Positions 4,327 to 5,141 of a stretch of 5,141 nt of DNA are shown here, piece by piece. Source of the stretch: Anaerolineales bacterium (GTDB lineage: Bacteria > Chloroflexota > Anaerolineae > Promineifilales > Promineifilaceae). Each line of letters begins with the position of its first letter. Position 1 is the stretch's first letter. A program made the position numbers and the translations under genes. The DNA lies in the NCBI GenBank assembly GCA_020432595.1, contig JAGQGA010000165.1:1-5141 (forward strand), written 5' to 3'. Below the pieces are notes generated by a model that did not search any database, had not been told where the DNA came from, and saw nothing but the letters and a program-made list of their open reading frames with translations.

Positions 4327-5141
4327 ATGAAACAAAAATGGATGTTGTTTGTAACCCTGCTGTTGGCCTCTCTGGTCATTGTGGGCTGCGGGAGCAAAGA
4401 GACGATCACGCTAGTGGAAAACGCCTGGCCGGCCTCTGAGCTAAACGTGGCGGTCGCCAAGATCATCATTGAGAAAGAGCTGGGCAACCCTGTCGAGATC
4501 GTGGCACTGGACGAGAACGCCCAGTGGGACGCGCTGGCTGGTGGCGATGTGGATGCTAGCCTGGAAGTTTGGCCGTCGGGTCACGGTGAGCGTATTGCCG
4601 AATACATTGACAATTTAGGCACGGTGGAAAATGGTGGGTCATTGGGGCCGGTGGGTGAGATTGGCTGGTATGTGCCAAAGTATGTGGTGGATGCCAACCC
4701 GGCGTTGGCGACGTGGGAAGGGTATAAGGATGCGGCGGCGGAATTTGCTTCGGCAGAAACGGGGGAAAACGGCCGTTTTCTCGGTGCCGACCCCAGTTGG
4801 GTGCAATACGATGAAGCCATCATCGCCAACCTCGGCCTCCCCTTCCAGGTCGTTTGGACTGGTTCCGAAGACGCGCTTTTGGCCGAAGTTTCCTCCGCCT
4901 ACAGCCGTCAGGAACCTGTTCTCTTCTACTTCTACTCTCCCCACGCCATCTTCCAGCAAATGGATCTGGTGCAGGTGGAACTGCCAGCCTACAGCGACGA
5001 ATGTTACGCCGACCCCGCCGCCATTGATTGTGCTTACCCCAAAGATAACCTCATGAAAATCTTTAGTGCCAGTTTGGCCGGCAAAGATGCCAATGTCCAC
5101 ACCTTTTTGGCAAACATGAACTACGGAAGCGATGCTCAGAT
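4327..5141 (+). CDS. proX: Glycine betaine/choline ABC transporter substrate-binding lipoprotein (OpuAC family), 3' end outside window
   Basis: Extracytoplasmic binding protein that would deliver a quaternary amine to the fused permease; 271 codons are present and the frame is open at the right edge. The N-terminus is a lipoprotein signal: a positively charged start (MKQK), a hydrophobic core, and lipobox IVGC with the acylated cysteine at residue 21. The mature part matches the OpuAC family: ITLVENAWPASELNVAVAKIIIE (27-49), a region WDALAGGDVDASLEVWPSGH (67-86), GWYVPKY (113-119) and FYFYSPHAIF (200-209). W34, W82 and aromatic residues near 201-203 are candidates for the aromatic cage that holds the trimethylammonium group; this is by analogy, not alignment. 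C226 and C235 (in ECYADPAAIDCAYP) may form a disulfide. It is last of the visible transport operon, 20 nt after the permease, with AAGGAG at 4313-4318. It corresponds in role to OpuAC or ProX; choline, glycine betaine or a related ligand remain possible. Confidence 0.93.
   Translation, partial: MKQKWMLFVTLLLASLVIVGCGSKETITLVENAWPASELNVAVAKIIIEKELGNPVEIVALDENAQWDALAGGDVDASLEVWPSGHGERIAEYIDNLGTVENGGSLGPVGEIGWYVPKYVVDANPALATWEGYKDAAAEFASAETGENGRFLGADPSWVQYDEAIIANLGLPFQVVWTGSEDALLAEVSSAYSRQEPVLFYFYSPHAIFQQMDLVQVELPAYSDECYADPAAIDCAYPKDNLMKIFSASLAGKDANVHTFLANMNYGSDAQ
4768..4777. repeat. AACGGCCGTT palindrome, copy 7
   Basis: Within the binding-protein gene, extended to a 16-bp palindrome (4765-4780, G at one end and C at the other). 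Read in the third codon phase, giving Glu-Asn-Gly-Arg-Phe. Confidence 0.8.

Noticed and set aside
4639..5100. Minus-strand open frame antisense to the binding protein
   Set aside because: The plus strand carries an unmistakable OpuAC-family protein; the antisense product shows no recognisable domain.

Overview
The window looks like chromosomal DNA of a free-living, moderately GC-rich bacterium. The intact genes are tightly packed and no phage, plasmid or insertion-sequence gene is visible. My best guess is a member of the Chloroflexota (Anaerolineae-like). This rests on the twin intergenic hairpin repeats, a very frequent 10-bp palindrome (AACGGCCGTT, seven copies), and the style of the transporter genes. 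It is an inference from pattern, not proof.

Layout from left to right. (1) Positions 1-333, minus strand: the first 111 codons of a choline dehydrogenase / GMC-family flavoprotein (BetA-like), cut by the left window edge. (2) Positions 334-519: a divergent control region with two copies of a 28-bp hairpin repeat, an inverted repeat that overlaps promoter-like elements on both strands, and a second short palindrome. (3) Positions 520-1086, plus strand: a TetR-family repressor. (4) Positions 1087-1165: a short spacer with a small hairpin and an array of 7-bp tandem repeats. (5) Positions 1166-2176: a ProV/OpuAA-type ABC ATPase. (6) Positions 2180-4306: a double-length permease in which two ProW-type membrane domains are fused. 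(7) Position 4327 to the right edge: an OpuAC/ProX-type lipoprotein substrate-binding protein, 3' end missing. No gene-free stretch exceeds 300 bases.

The genes read as one functional locus. A lipid-anchored binding protein captures a quaternary amine (choline or glycine betaine). The fused permease and the ATPase import it, and the divergently transcribed dehydrogenase would oxidise choline towards glycine betaine. The TetR protein sits between the two arms, the usual place for a local repressor, and plays the positional role that BetI has in enterobacteria, although orthology to BetI is not shown. The three transport genes are separated by only 3 and 20 nt and are almost certainly one operon; tetR may be co-transcribed with them.

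The most notable points are the over-represented AACGGCCGTT palindrome (a HIP1-like signal used in all three codon phases), the one-polypeptide tandem permease with a short C-terminal CBS-like remnant on its ATPase, the heptad repeat array where a Shine-Dalgarno sequence would be expected, and the operator-like inverted repeat in the divergent promoter. I see no wholly unknown protein system in this window.
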